NCBI GenBank assembly: GCA_945271245.1
Contig: CALYPF010000001.1
Location: 1-64,000, forward strand
Length of the DNA: 64,000 nucleotides
Direction of reading: 5' to 3'
Source: an uncultured Enterobacteriaceae bacterium
Lineage (GTDB): Bacteria > Pseudomonadota > Gammaproteobacteria > Enterobacterales > Enterobacteriaceae
Shown: positions 45,633-55,055 of the stretch, in pieces
How the letters are laid out: every line of letters begins with the position of its first letter
Position numbering within the stretch: position 1 is the stretch's first letter
The notes under the pieces: model-generated
Seen by the model: only the letters and a program-made list of their open reading frames with translations
The model's database searches: none
What the model was told of the DNA's origin: nothing
Made by a program: the position numbers and the translations under genes

Positions 45633-47984
45633 TCAGGAAAAGCTGAAGTTACTGGAAGGTTCGGTCGTTTCAGGTGCCACATTCGGGAAGTCTTTTGGCT
45701 CACTGGCCTTATCTTTTCGCCCGTAATGCCCGGCTCTGGTCCGGTACTCTCCCTGAGTGGCAGACTCAATACCATTGGCATCAAGGGTGATATAACTCCC
45801 CCCGCCATTTACCGTCAGCTTCTTCTTCGCGATGATTTTGATTTCATCCTCCGTGCTGACAATGCTGATTTCCTTACGAGCAAGCAGCGCCATCAGGTCA
45901 TTCTGCGCCTGTATTTTCACCGGCCCCTGGTTCGCGATAAGCTTGATCCCCAGCTTACGAACAAACACGCTCAGGGCATTACCTACCCCGACGAACAGAT
46001 TTTTCACCACGCTGACGTCGGCATTTTTACCGGCAGTGGCTATCAGGTTCTGCCCGGCTGATACCTGCAGATGTTGTCCGCTGGTCAGCGCCATTCCATC
46101 CGGTGCACTGAGCAGCAGCACTGATTTTTTGAGGTCTGTCAGTTGCTGTTCCAGCAGGCTGATTTGCGCCTGGAGATCGGCCGGGTTCGCGGTCGCCTTC
46201 TGCGCATCATCGGAGATAGACGTCATCTGCTCCCGGGCATCGCCCAGATTGCTGACCGCTGGCTGCATCTCCAGCACCTGGCCCTGTGCTTTCGTCTGGC
46301 CATCAGCGCTGATGAACATCCCTTTCTGTGCCCGGATGGCTCCCCAGCTGTCGGTTCTGAGCTCAAAACCCTCACCGCGCTTCTGCTTCTCTGCATCCAC
46401 TAAATGTCCGAGATTCAGCTGACTCTTGCCGCCGTACTCGGTGGAGACTTTGATATGCTCCTGGTCGCGGCTGTCATCAAGGCGGATTTTGTTGTTCGCC
46501 GGGGTGCGCAGGACGTTACGTTTGTAGTTTCGGATAGTGACATGGTCACCGTGGGCTGAATCGTGCAGCACGCCCGAGATGTACGGTCTGTCCGGATTAC
46601 CGTCCTCAAAACCAATCGCCACTTCGGTGCCTGCCAGCAGCGGCAGGTGCAGACCGTAGGTGTCGCCGGCATACGGGCGGGACTGGCGCACCCACAGGCT
46701 CTCAAACCCGGCTTCCCAGTTATCACGGTCAAACAGCATGTTGACGCGATAGCGGCCGTCTTTATCGATGTGGCCGTAGGTGTCGTTCTCGGTGGTGCTC
46801 GTGACGCGTGCCGGCAATGTACCGGCCATCACCGGGCGTGAGCCAGGCTCAGGACGGAAACTAAAATCAGTGCTGTCCGGGATGCCGTCGAAGTTGACGC
46901 CAAAGTCTTCATCACGGCGCGCATGGCTGTGCATCGCCGTGACGACCACGCCCTGAGCGAACACATCAGCCACTTCGTACCCGCCGGTGACTTTCAGTAC
47001 CTGACCCGGAGAAAGGGTCGGGCAGCTGGTGATGGCGCGGGTCTGCGTCTGGCCATTCAGATAACGCTCATGACGAATGCGGGCAAAAAAGGCCCCGGAC
47101 TCCGGGGCCGGATTGCGGTCATGGGGATTCCCCGCCGTCAGGTAGTTATCTCCCCAGTGGTAAGCCTCCCCACAGGTGGTGGCATCCCCGCGGGTCGCAT
47201 CGACCTGCGTGTTCATGTCCTCAGTGGCCTGGCGATAGTTGTAATCACGGGTGCTGACCTGCTTTTGCACCACGCTGTGATGGCTCTCCATGCCCCAGAC
47301 CGAGTCTACCCCTTCCGAATGTTGTCCTGATGGCGGAACAGATGGCAGCGTCAGGCCCTTTTCATAACCCTGCTGACCGTCATAAAACTCCACGACGTCG
47401 ATGTTCAGGCGCGTATCTGTGGTAAAGCGGAACCAGATACCCACCTCACCCAGCAGGCGGGTAATAAAGTACAGGTCATTCTCGCCGTACTGCATCACCT
47501 GTTCACGACGCGGGTACTCTTTTGAGAGTGAGAACAGAAAATCCTGACCGCGCATGTTGTGACGCTCGCGCAGAATTTTTTCCACGATTTGCGGAACGGA
47601 CATATCCTGATAAATGGCGTTCTGGTGCGAACGATCGAGCAGCGCCAGGCGTGGCTGCAGCGTCAGGGCATAATGGGTTTCATCTTTTGAGGTGTTGAGA
47701 CGTTCAAAGCCGCTCACCACGCCCTGAAGAGTTCGCACGGCCTGCTGCATTTTGATGCCGTAACCCTGGTCCACCGGGGCCTGCAGCGTCAGGGAGGCTG
47801 CTTTCATCAGCATCATTTCTTTGCTGATGGCATGGTCAGCGCAGGTGAATTCAATACGGTAACTGAACGGCGTGCTCAGGGCTTCATCGCCTTCAAACGC
47901 CAGTACATCGAGCTCTGCGTCACATCCCTTCACCGACAACTGGTGATGGTTGTGGCTGAATCTGATCGGGGGATTACTGCTCAT
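45633..47984 (-). CDS. vgrG: VgrG, T6SS spike protein
   Basis: A 783-residue VgrG. The gp27-like part fills the first 380 residues (FSHNHHQLSVKG, then YRIEFTCADHAIS and RQVMQYGENDLYFITRLLGEVGIWF); the gp5-like OB fold and needle follow (WVRQSRPYAGDTYGLHLPL...EVAIGFEDGNPDRPYISGVLHD). The C-terminus has a DUF2345-type beta-helix region with QxxLxV-like strands, ending near TEPSSNFSFS without an extra toxin domain. It is therefore a structural spike that probably carries the next gene's product as cargo. It overlaps clpV by four bases (ATGA). Confidence 0.95.
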   Translation of the reverse strand: MSSNPPIRFSHNHHQLSVKGCDAELDVLAFEGDEALSTPFSYRIEFTCADHAISKEMMLMKAASLTLQAPVDQGYGIKMQQAVRTLQGVVSGFERLNTSKDETHYALTLQPRLALLDRSHQNAIYQDMSVPQIVEKILRERHNMRGQDFLFSLSKEYPRREQVMQYGENDLYFITRLLGEVGIWFRFTTDTRLNIDVVEFYDGQQGYEKGLTLPSVPPSGQHSEGVDSVWGMESHHSVVQKQVSTRDYNYRQATEDMNTQVDATRGDATTCGEAYHWGDNYLTAGNPHDRNPAPESGAFFARIRHERYLNGQTQTRAITSCPTLSPGQVLKVTGGYEVADVFAQGVVVTAMHSHARRDEDFGVNFDGIPDSTDFSFRPEPGSRPVMAGTLPARVTSTTENDTYGHIDKDGRYRVNMLFDRDNWEAGFESLWVRQSRPYAGDTYGLHLPLLAGTEVAIGFEDGNPDRPYISGVLHDSAHGDHVTIRNYKRNVLRTPANNKIRLDDSRDQEHIKVSTEYGGKSQLNLGHLVDAEKQKRGEGFELRTDSWGAIRAQKGMFISADGQTKAQGQVLEMQPAVSNLGDAREQMTSISDDAQKATANPADLQAQISLLEQQLTDLKKSVLLLSAPDGMALTSGQHLQVSAGQNLIATAGKNADVSVVKNLFVGVGNALSVFVRKLGIKLIANQGPVKIQAQNDLMALLARKEISIVSTEDEIKIIAKKKLTVNGGGSYITLDANGIESATQGEYRTRAGHYGRKDKASEPKDFPNVAPETTEPSSNFSFS

Positions 47985-50635
47985 GCGTGCACTCCTTGTG
48001 TACGGTCAAACTCCAGCCCGATACCCTCTTCCTCACTCCAGCTAAGGCATAGCGACTGTGGTTTCTGTTTCGCAGCCATGTGGGTCAGCAACTGCTGACT
48101 CAGCACCGGCAAAATTTGTTGATTAAGCAGGCTGTCGACGTTGCGTGCGCCGGTGTCCGGCAGCAGGCAGGCGGCAGTGAGTGCGTCATACAGGCTCTCA
48201 TCAATCTGCGTGGTCAGGCCGTAGTGACGATGTAAGCGCTTGCTGACCTGTGACAGCTTCATTTCCACGATGGTACGCATGGCCGCTTCGGCCAGAGGGC
48301 GGTAAATCACGGTCTGGAAACGGGCCAGCAGTGCCGGCTGGAAGTGGTCGCGCAGGATTGGGCGCAACAGCCCCTGCAGGTCGCCTTCGGTGGCGTCTGG
48401 CTGTTCGTCGAGCAGCTGCATCAGGTGGTCGCTGCCGAGGTTCGAGGTCATCAGGATAACGGTGTTACGGAAGTCGATTTCACGCCCTTCACCGTCCCGC
48501 ATAAAGCCGCGGTCGAAGACCTGATAAAACAGATTCATGACGTCGCGGTGCGCTTTTTCGACTTCATCCAGCAGCACCACGCTGTACGGACGCTTGCGCA
48601 CGGCTTCGGTGAGAATACCGCCCTGACCATAACCGACATAGCCCGGCGGCGAGCCTTTCAGCTGGGAGACCGTGTGCGGCTCCTGGTACTCGGACAGGTT
48701 GATGGTGATGAGTGACTTCTCACCGCCGTACAGCACGTCCGCCAGCGCCAGTGCGGTTTCGGTTTTGCCCACACCGCTCGGACCGACCAGCAGGAACACG
48801 CCCTGCGGGCCGTTTTCGGACGTCAGGCCTGTTTTGGCGGCACGCAGACGCTGGGCGATAGCCTCAAGGGAAACATCCTGACCGACGACACGCTGGCCGA
48901 TTTCATTTTCAAGCGTCAGCAGCTCAGTCTGCTCGTCTTTCATCAGGGAAGAGAGCGGTACGCCGGTCCAGTCGGCAATCACGTTGGCGACCGTGCGGGT
49001 GTCCACATCCACCTGAACCAGCACGTCGCCCTGTTGTGCCTGTTCGAGCTGCTTCTGCAGGTCGGTAATCTCAGCCTGCTGGCTGATGTCCTGGCGGCTG
49101 GCCATCAGCTGCTGTGCCAGCGCCTTTTCAGTGCTGAAACGCGCTTCCTGCTCCCCGATACGTGCTTCCAGTTCATCCCGCTGCTGTTCGATGACTCCCA
49201 GGCGGTCACCGTGACGGTTGCTGCCGGCGGCGATATCTTCCAGCAGCGCCTGCTCTTCCAGTTCCAGTGCGGTCAGCTGTGCTTTCAGGCGCACAATCTG
49301 TTCCGGCACGGTATCAAGGCTCATGCGCACACGTGCCGCGGCGGTATCCAGCAGGTCGACGGCCTTGTCCGGCAGCTGGCGTCCGGTCAGGTAGCGACGG
49401 GACAGCGTGACGGCAGCACGTACCGCATCATCGGTGATATGTACGTTGTGGTGTTCGGCATAGCGGGATTTGAGGCCACGCAGCATCAGACACGCGGTGT
49501 CGTCGTCCGGCTCGTCGACCAACACCCGCTGGAAGCGACGTTCCAGCGCGGCATCACGCTCGAAGTACTGTTTGTACTCGCTCCAGGTGGTCGCGGCGAT
49601 GGTGCGCAGTTCGCCGCGCGCCAGTGCCGGCTTCAGCAGGTTGGCCGCATCCGCGCCACCTGCCTGGTTACCTGCACCGATAATGGTGTGGGCTTCGTCG
49701 ATAAACAGCAAAATCGGTACCGGTGACTGCTGCACGGCATCGATAACGTTTTTCAGGCGCTGTTCGAACTCGCCTTTCACACCTGCGCCCGCCTGCAACA
49801 GGCCGAGGTCAAGGGTGCGCAGAACAACCGGCTTGAGAGATTCCGGCACGTTGCCCTCTGCTATACGCAGCGCCAGGCCTTCAACCAGTGCAGTTTTGCC
49901 GACACCCGGTTCGCCGACCAGGATCGGGTTATTTTTACGGCGGCGCGAGAGAATATCGACCATCTGGCGAATTTCCGTATCCCGGCCGAATACCGGGTCA
50001 ATTTTTCCCTCTTTCGCTTTGGCGGTGACATCGAGGGTGAATTTATCCAGCGCGTTCTGCAGCGCCGGGTTCAGCTTGCCTTCTTTAAGTTCAGCACCCG
50101 CAGGGCGGCCAACAAACTCCACTTCACCGCCGTGATTCTGCGCCAGTTCTTCTTCCTGCTGAACGTCCGGACGCTCGTCTGACTGCGCGTCCAGCAGCGG
50201 GCGCAGGCGCTCCAGCTGGCTCTGACCCAGGGTCAGCAGCGGCCACAGACCATCACAACGAGCCAGTTTAGGTTTATCGACCAGTGCCATCAGCAGATGA
50301 ACACTGCGAATGTGCTCTTCACCGTTGAGTGAAGCCAGCATCCAGGCTTCCTGCATCAGGGTCTGGATGCTGTCTGAAAGCTGCGGGCGGCTGCGAACAG
50401 AACGGGGGAGTGTATCCAGCCAGCCGAGCAAATCCTGCCACAGCGCATCCATGTCCCACTCGTAGCGGCGTGCCAGTACCGTCAGGTCACCTTCCCCCTG
50501 TTCGAGCAGCTTCAGCAGCCAGTGCTCCGGCAAAATTTCCGCATGGGCACGGGCCTGGCAGAGCGAAGCCGCCCCTTCCATCGCACGGGCACAGTAAGGA
50601 TTCAGACGTCGCAACAGGATAGCTGGATTTTCCAT
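47981..50635 (-). CDS. clpV: ClpV (TssH), AAA+ ATPase that recycles the T6SS sheath
   Basis: An 884-residue ClpB-type ATPase. I chose ATG 50635 (MENPAILLRRLNPYC), with AGAGAGAA just upstream; the frame's first ATG at 50677 lies in the leader. The N-terminal domain (to about 160) binds TssC. Walker A motifs GEPGVGKT (first AAA module) and GPSGVGKT (second) are intact, with DEAHTIIGAG and DEVEKAH as the two Walker B regions and a coiled-coil insert between. It disassembles contracted TssB-TssC sheath. It lies 171 bases after hcp, beyond a strong terminator, so it may be made at lower levels. Confidence 0.96.
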   Translation of the reverse strand: MENPAILLRRLNPYCARAMEGAASLCQARAHAEILPEHWLLKLLEQGEGDLTVLARRYEWDMDALWQDLLGWLDTLPRSVRSRPQLSDSIQTLMQEAWMLASLNGEEHIRSVHLLMALVDKPKLARCDGLWPLLTLGQSQLERLRPLLDAQSDERPDVQQEEELAQNHGGEVEFVGRPAGAELKEGKLNPALQNALDKFTLDVTAKAKEGKIDPVFGRDTEIRQMVDILSRRRKNNPILVGEPGVGKTALVEGLALRIAEGNVPESLKPVVLRTLDLGLLQAGAGVKGEFEQRLKNVIDAVQQSPVPILLFIDEAHTIIGAGNQAGGADAANLLKPALARGELRTIAATTWSEYKQYFERDAALERRFQRVLVDEPDDDTACLMLRGLKSRYAEHHNVHITDDAVRAAVTLSRRYLTGRQLPDKAVDLLDTAAARVRMSLDTVPEQIVRLKAQLTALELEEQALLEDIAAGSNRHGDRLGVIEQQRDELEARIGEQEARFSTEKALAQQLMASRQDISQQAEITDLQKQLEQAQQGDVLVQVDVDTRTVANVIADWTGVPLSSLMKDEQTELLTLENEIGQRVVGQDVSLEAIAQRLRAAKTGLTSENGPQGVFLLVGPSGVGKTETALALADVLYGGEKSLITINLSEYQEPHTVSQLKGSPPGYVGYGQGGILTEAVRKRPYSVVLLDEVEKAHRDVMNLFYQVFDRGFMRDGEGREIDFRNTVILMTSNLGSDHLMQLLDEQPDATEGDLQGLLRPILRDHFQPALLARFQTVIYRPLAEAAMRTIVEMKLSQVSKRLHRHYGLTTQIDESLYDALTAACLLPDTGARNVDSLLNQQILPVLSQQLLTHMAAKQKPQSLCLSWSEEEGIGLEFDRTQGVHA

Positions 50636-50770
50636 GAGGTTCTCTCTTTGTCGGTTCCTGGACACGCTACCGCCCATCGCTGTTTCCCGTGAAGGGGACC
50701 AAAGCGCATATGGTCAGGCTGGCAGTTTGTGGGTTTCTTTGCTGAAAGCCCGTTACTTACAGGCACTCAG

Positions 50771-50799
50771 CAAAAAACTGCGGACAGGGCCCTGTCCGC
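50771..50799 (-). terminator. Rho-independent terminator between hcp and clpV
   Basis: GCGGACAGGG and CCCTGTCCGC (50780-50799) form a perfect palindrome on the minus strand, followed by A-G-TTTTTT (plus-strand A run at 50772-50777). It starts eight bases after the hcp stop. Such a strong site after hcp would leave hcp mRNA in excess over downstream genes. Confidence 0.85.
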
Positions 50800-50806
50800 A
50801 TGCGAC

Positions 50807-51298
50807 TTACGCGGTGGCGCGTTCGTTCCAGGAATCGGAATGAATGATGTTGCCGTCTTTGTAGGTCCAGGTGATTTTTTCGTAACGCAGTTCAATGCGC
50901 TCAAGGTGGTTGTGCTTCTCTTTAGATGGATCCTTGATGTCATACATTTCAGGATTCACTTTCACCACTTTCACGTTTTCCAGTTTGGTGTTGAAGTACT
51001 CCACTTCCTGGCCTGCGTCGTTGATTTTGTACCACTTGAATTCCGCAGACTTGAGGGTCTGACCGGTGGTCACAGCCTTGTACAGGTACGGGCTGGACGA
51101 GTCGATTTCCTTGGTGAACAGGAACGGCGTGTGGATACGGGTACCGGTCAGCTTGCCGGTGTTGTTGTCGGTCGGGATGTACAGGTTATGCTCCTGCGCA
51201 ACAACCTCGATGCTGCCTTCACGATCCTGAACGTCAACAGAACCCTTGATGTCCGCGCCGCCGTCGTCTTTCAGCCAAAGATAAACAGGAATTGCCAT
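50807..51298 (-). CDS. hcp: Hcp, T6SS inner tube protein
   Basis: A 163-residue Hcp (MAIPVYLWLKDDGGADIKG), the usual length. The frame is open far upstream, but ATG 51298 has GGAGAG seven bases before it and gives the family's exact N-terminus. Hcp hexamers stack to form the tube expelled with VgrG-PAAR. Typical landmarks are ITWTYKDGNIIHSDSWNE at the end and SAEFKWYKIND in the middle. It begins four bases after tagL. The strong terminator after it matches the need for much more Hcp than other parts. Confidence 0.96.
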   Translation of the reverse strand: MAIPVYLWLKDDGGADIKGSVDVQDREGSIEVVAQEHNLYIPTDNNTGKLTGTRIHTPFLFTKEIDSSSPYLYKAVTTGQTLKSAEFKWYKINDAGQEVEYFNTKLENVKVVKVNPEMYDIKDPSKEKHNHLERIELRYEKITWTYKDGNIIHSDSWNERATA

Positions 51299-51302
51299 GG
51301 AA

Positions 51303-53015
51303 TTACTCTCCATTGTGTTGTGATGCGCCATCATCCTGCGATGACGCCTGGGTGTGGCCCGGTATCTGACAGGCATTGGCCTGCGGTACCAGACTGATTT
51401 CGACACGGCGGTTGAGCGCGCGCCCATCCGGGGTGTCATTGGTTGCGATCGGGCGGCTCTCGCCATAGCCCTGCACCGCAAAACAGCTTTCCGGTACATC
51501 ACCGGTATCACGCATCCAGTTGCGCACTGCGTCGGCACGCCTGAGTGAAAGCGTCTGGTTAAGTTTTGGATTGCCGGTGTTATCGGTATGCCCGGCGACC
51601 ACAATCAGCCAGCCCGGCTTCGCTTTGATACCGACCAGGGAGTTGACCAGCATTTTGGTGGAGCCAGCCTTCAGCACGGATTTGCCGGAGTCGAACAGCG
51701 ACATGCTGTCGAGGCGGACAATTTTCGGTACCGGTTCAGGTTTCGGCTGTGGTTCAGGTGGTGGCGGTGGAGGCACATACGAACGGATCGCATCCAGCAC
51801 AGGTATTCGCAGACGCTCCCCCTGATACAGACCAAGGCCCATACGCGCCGGTATGCCATTGCGCGCCTGGTCATCCAGCTCTGCCGCATCGTCACGCAGG
51901 ACAGCAACGGCATCGGCTTTGGGTCCGAAATCATGCATCAGGATACGGTCATAGCGGGCAATATCGAAGCTCACACGCTGCAGCAGCTGGTGATTGTTCC
52001 AGCCACTGCTGAGCAGCGCAGCAATGGCCGCCAGCGTGAAAATCCCGAGCGCACAACGAAAGGTTCGCCCACGTGGCGTCAGGCCTCGCCCTTCGGGCAG
52101 CAGCGGCAGGATAAAATCCGGGAAGGGGGAGATAACCGTACTGTCCGTTCCAACCGGCTGCCAGCCCGCCACCTGCTGCATCGCAGTGTGACGGGAAAGC
52201 CACGCCGTCCAGGCCGATGTGGCCAGACTTCCGGCAAGGATCGGCCCCATCCCCCACAGAACCGCTGTAGGTGCAATGACAGGAACGTCGGGGTTCTCAT
52301 CCATAAAGACTGCCTGGACGTGCTGATGGAACCAGCTCATCAGGCTGTTCATCAGCACCTGTTGCTGCATCGCAGGCGACCCACCGGTGGTAACCCATGC
52401 AGCGATTGAACCCGGCGCTGAAGATTCACGCCAGACCCTCACCCCTTCCCCCGGGATAGCCGCCTGCCAGAGCAGATCGTTCGTCATCGCGCTGCCAACC
52501 TGGCCATTCAGAACCAGCGGCACGGAATGCCCGGTTTCTTTACGCAACTGGCTGATTTGCCATCGCAGGGCCAGCAGACGGCTGGTAAGCGCTTCGCTGT
52601 CGGCGTGTTTCTGCGGACAGACGCTGACCATCACCGACAGCTGGCGACCCCAGTCAGGTCGCAACCACAGTACCTGGCGGGCGGCCTGCTCCAGATCCTG
52701 ATGATCCTCCACACGGATCCAGCAACCCTGCGTGACAGTAAGCACCGGTGACTGCTGTGGCCAGGCCAGCGGCAGATCGCCACAGACCAGCACCACGGGC
52801 TGACGGTAAGTGGCTTCCGGGAGGTCATCCAGACGCAGGGTGACGTCATGCTCCGCACGACGACTGGCGACATACAAGAACGCCAGGATAAGCCCCAGCA
52901 TCGCCAACAGAACAAGCACAGAAACCAGTCGGGATACCGGCAGGAAGCCCAGGCAGACCACTGCACTCAGCAGGGCGGCCCACAGCGCAAGCCCGCGCTG
53001 TTGTGCAGGACTCAT
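51303..53015 (-). CDS. tagL: TagL, peptidoglycan-binding anchor of the T6SS membrane complex
   Basis: A 570-residue protein. I chose ATG 53015, which overlaps the tssL stop by four bases (ATGA). Hydrophobic helices lie near residues 8-23 and 28-48 and again around 275-295 and 330-350, followed by a Pro-rich linker (PPPPPPEPQPKPEP, about residue 413-426). An OmpA/MotB-type C-terminal domain follows, with the conserved GHTDNTG and LSLRRADAVRNWM motifs and RALNRRVEI. TagL fixes the TssJ-TssL-TssM complex to the cell wall, a feature of clusters related to enteroaggregative E. coli Sci-1. Confidence 0.88.
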   Translation of the reverse strand: MSPAQQRGLALWAALLSAVVCLGFLPVSRLVSVLVLLAMLGLILAFLYVASRRAEHDVTLRLDDLPEATYRQPVVLVCGDLPLAWPQQSPVLTVTQGCWIRVEDHQDLEQAARQVLWLRPDWGRQLSVMVSVCPQKHADSEALTSRLLALRWQISQLRKETGHSVPLVLNGQVGSAMTNDLLWQAAIPGEGVRVWRESSAPGSIAAWVTTGGSPAMQQQVLMNSLMSWFHQHVQAVFMDENPDVPVIAPTAVLWGMGPILAGSLATSAWTAWLSRHTAMQQVAGWQPVGTDSTVISPFPDFILPLLPEGRGLTPRGRTFRCALGIFTLAAIAALLSSGWNNHQLLQRVSFDIARYDRILMHDFGPKADAVAVLRDDAAELDDQARNGIPARMGLGLYQGERLRIPVLDAIRSYVPPPPPPEPQPKPEPVPKIVRLDSMSLFDSGKSVLKAGSTKMLVNSLVGIKAKPGWLIVVAGHTDNTGNPKLNQTLSLRRADAVRNWMRDTGDVPESCFAVQGYGESRPIATNDTPDGRALNRRVEISLVPQANACQIPGHTQASSQDDGASQHNGE

Positions 53016-53701
53016 TTCACAGCTCCCGGCAGCAAGGTCAGCAGTGTCTGATCCAGCCAGTGGCTCAGTCCCCACCACAGCGCAGCAACCACCACCACAC
53101 TCAGGCCAATTCGCACGGGCCATGACGCCAGCCAGCCGCCCATTCCACGCCCGCTACGACTTTCCGCCAGGACAGGATGGGTTTGTGGATAACTGAACGG
53201 CGTGACATGTTCACAGAGCGCGTTGACGAGTTTCTGGCGCTCCGGATCGTTCAGCGAGCGGAAACTGCCGAGGAACCCCAGCATCATGACCCGCTGGAAG
53301 CAGGTCACGACAGCATGATCAGGCGCCGGTTCACGCAGCACATCGCGCATCCGATCGCACAGCGTATCACCGGCATCCATGGTGCCGAGGAAGTGTCCCT
53401 GCAAGGGAATGTCATACCACTGCACGCAGGCATCATCCTCCACACCGCGACCTTTGACGGCTTCATCAAGCAGCGCACACTGTGCTGTGAGAATATGCTG
53501 ACAGCTGGCTTCATCCAGTTCGCTCGCTTTGAGCTCACGCTGCACACGCTCAACATCAGCAATGCAGCGCTCCCACAACGTGCGCCCTTCTCCATCCTGG
53601 AACGTCGGACCGTGACGCAGGCTGATTACCTGCAGCCAGGTGTCCTGCAGCAGGGCATCAATATCAATGGACGCGGCCGGGCCGCGTTTGCGCTCACTCA
53701 T
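53012..53701 (-). CDS. tssL: TssL (DotU-type), T6SS inner-membrane complex protein
   Basis: A 229-residue TssL with a cytoplasmic helical domain and one C-terminal membrane helix (about residues 195-222, VRIGLSVVVVAALWWGLSHWL). Typical motifs: LDEAVKGRGV, then the GHFLGTMDAGDTLCDRM segment and MLGFLGSFRSL. There is no peptidoglycan-binding extension; TagL supplies that separately. It overlaps tssK (ATGA) and tagL (ATGA), so the three are translated as a coupled block. Confidence 0.93.
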   Translation of the reverse strand: MSERKRGPAASIDIDALLQDTWLQVISLRHGPTFQDGEGRTLWERCIADVERVQRELKASELDEASCQHILTAQCALLDEAVKGRGVEDDACVQWYDIPLQGHFLGTMDAGDTLCDRMRDVLREPAPDHAVVTCFQRVMMLGFLGSFRSLNDPERQKLVNALCEHVTPFSYPQTHPVLAESRSGRGMGGWLASWPVRIGLSVVVVAALWWGLSHWLDQTLLTLLPGAVK

Positions 53702-55038
53702 GTTCTCAGCACCGCAAAGAGTTCAAGTTCAGGCTCGCCGAGCATGCCCGGAACGTAAAACATACAGGTCCCCCCCTGGAGCATTTCGGTGGCCAGAGGA
53801 TGAGAGACATCGAGGCTGAAATACTGATTTTCCAGACGCAGTGGAATGGCGGCCGGCACATGACGCAGTGGCGTCAGCGGCACACCCACCCGTGAAGAAT
53901 TGACGATACTCCTGACATGATCCGGACTGCCGACCTTGCACTGGCGCGGGAACTGTTCCTGCAGCTGTGCCACCGGCATCGGTGATCGTACGGAGAGGTA
54001 GTAATCCGCCCCTTCCCGAAGACGTGGGTCATGCAGACGCGCCTGCCAGAAGTGAAGCCGGGCATCATGGTCAAGGTCAATCGCCACCACCCGCGACGGC
54101 AGGCTGGCTTCCAGCAGGTCGCCCAGCAGGTCAAAGAGTGGCGGGAAGACGCTGTTCAGCTGCTCATGCTGCCAGACCGGTATGGCACTCACCTGGTGTT
54201 CCAGCGAGAAGGTCAGCAGGCTGCCCGCAAGGCGTGCCAGCTCCGGGTACAGACGTTCCGGTGGACTTTGCGGGTGACGCTGAAACTGTCCGAGCACGGG
54301 CTCTGCGCTGTTCAGGGCATTGAGCAACCAGAACAGAGACACATCCGCCACGGCAAAATCGGCCATGCGCTCGTTGCTTTCGCGTCGCATGTCCATCAGG
54401 CGGCTCAGACGGGCACGCAGTTGCGTCATCAGCTGTTCCAGCTGGGTCACCAGCCAGCGGCTACCCTGCAGAGCCAGCAGTGGCGGAAGAAAGGTTTCAT
54501 CGAGTGCCCAGCTCCCCTGTGAATCCTGCTGCAGACGGGCAACCGGACAGGTCAGATAATCACTGTTGTTCTGATGGGCGAAACGCAGCGTCAGCTCTGG
54601 CTGCATCACTGCAATCTGGCGGGTATCGTCCCCAAAGGTGTTGCGGACATCCCGCCAGCGCTGGCGATAACGCACAGGACGCTCGGCCACCTCATCGGGT
54701 TTGAGGCAGTTGCCGCCATTTGCCCGCAGCAGCGGAAGCGCCAGAACCACCACCACTTCCTGTGATTCGCCCTCAAGCGCCAGCACCGGCGGCAGGGAGT
54801 CGGCATTATCCGTGTCGATAAGCGTGCCATCGGGGAAACGGATGTGCAGATGGCGGGCCTGCAGGCGGCCCAGCTTCAGTGCATCCGGTTCGAAAGTGGC
54901 ATCAATCATCCCCCAGGGATGGGAGAGGCCCAGTCGGGCGATGCATTCCGCAGACCAGGCCGCATACGCGGCCTGTTGCTGGAAGTGCTGGGGAGAGACC
55001 ATAACGCCCCTGCCCCATAACGGTTGTTCCGTTTTCAT
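53698..55038 (-). CDS. tssK: TssK, T6SS baseplate-membrane connector
   Basis: A 446-residue TssK. The N-terminal shoulder begins WGRGVMVSPQHFQQQAAYAAW, a family signature. The C-terminal head has SPDHVRSIVNSSRVGVPL and RLENQYFSLD. TssK trimers link TssF-TssG wedges to TssM and TssL; the head resembles receptor-binding proteins of siphophages. It ends in an ATGA overlap with tssL and starts 17 bases after tssC. Confidence 0.94.
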   Translation of the reverse strand: MKTEQPLWGRGVMVSPQHFQQQAAYAAWSAECIARLGLSHPWGMIDATFEPDALKLGRLQARHLHIRFPDGTLIDTDNADSLPPVLALEGESQEVVVVLALPLLRANGGNCLKPDEVAERPVRYRQRWRDVRNTFGDDTRQIAVMQPELTLRFAHQNNSDYLTCPVARLQQDSQGSWALDETFLPPLLALQGSRWLVTQLEQLMTQLRARLSRLMDMRRESNERMADFAVADVSLFWLLNALNSAEPVLGQFQRHPQSPPERLYPELARLAGSLLTFSLEHQVSAIPVWQHEQLNSVFPPLFDLLGDLLEASLPSRVVAIDLDHDARLHFWQARLHDPRLREGADYYLSVRSPMPVAQLQEQFPRQCKVGSPDHVRSIVNSSRVGVPLTPLRHVPAAIPLRLENQYFSLDVSHPLATEMLQGGTCMFYVPGMLGEPELELFAVLRT

Positions 55039-55055
55039 TGGCTTCCTGCCTTAGC

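Noticed and set aside
45633..47984. Evolved VgrG with C-terminal toxin
   Set aside because: The C-terminus ends soon after the DUF2345-type region; no additional domain is present.
51298..51604. Longer N-terminus for Hcp
   Set aside because: The upstream part is a shadow of tagL; ATG 51298 has a good ribosome site and the standard Hcp start.
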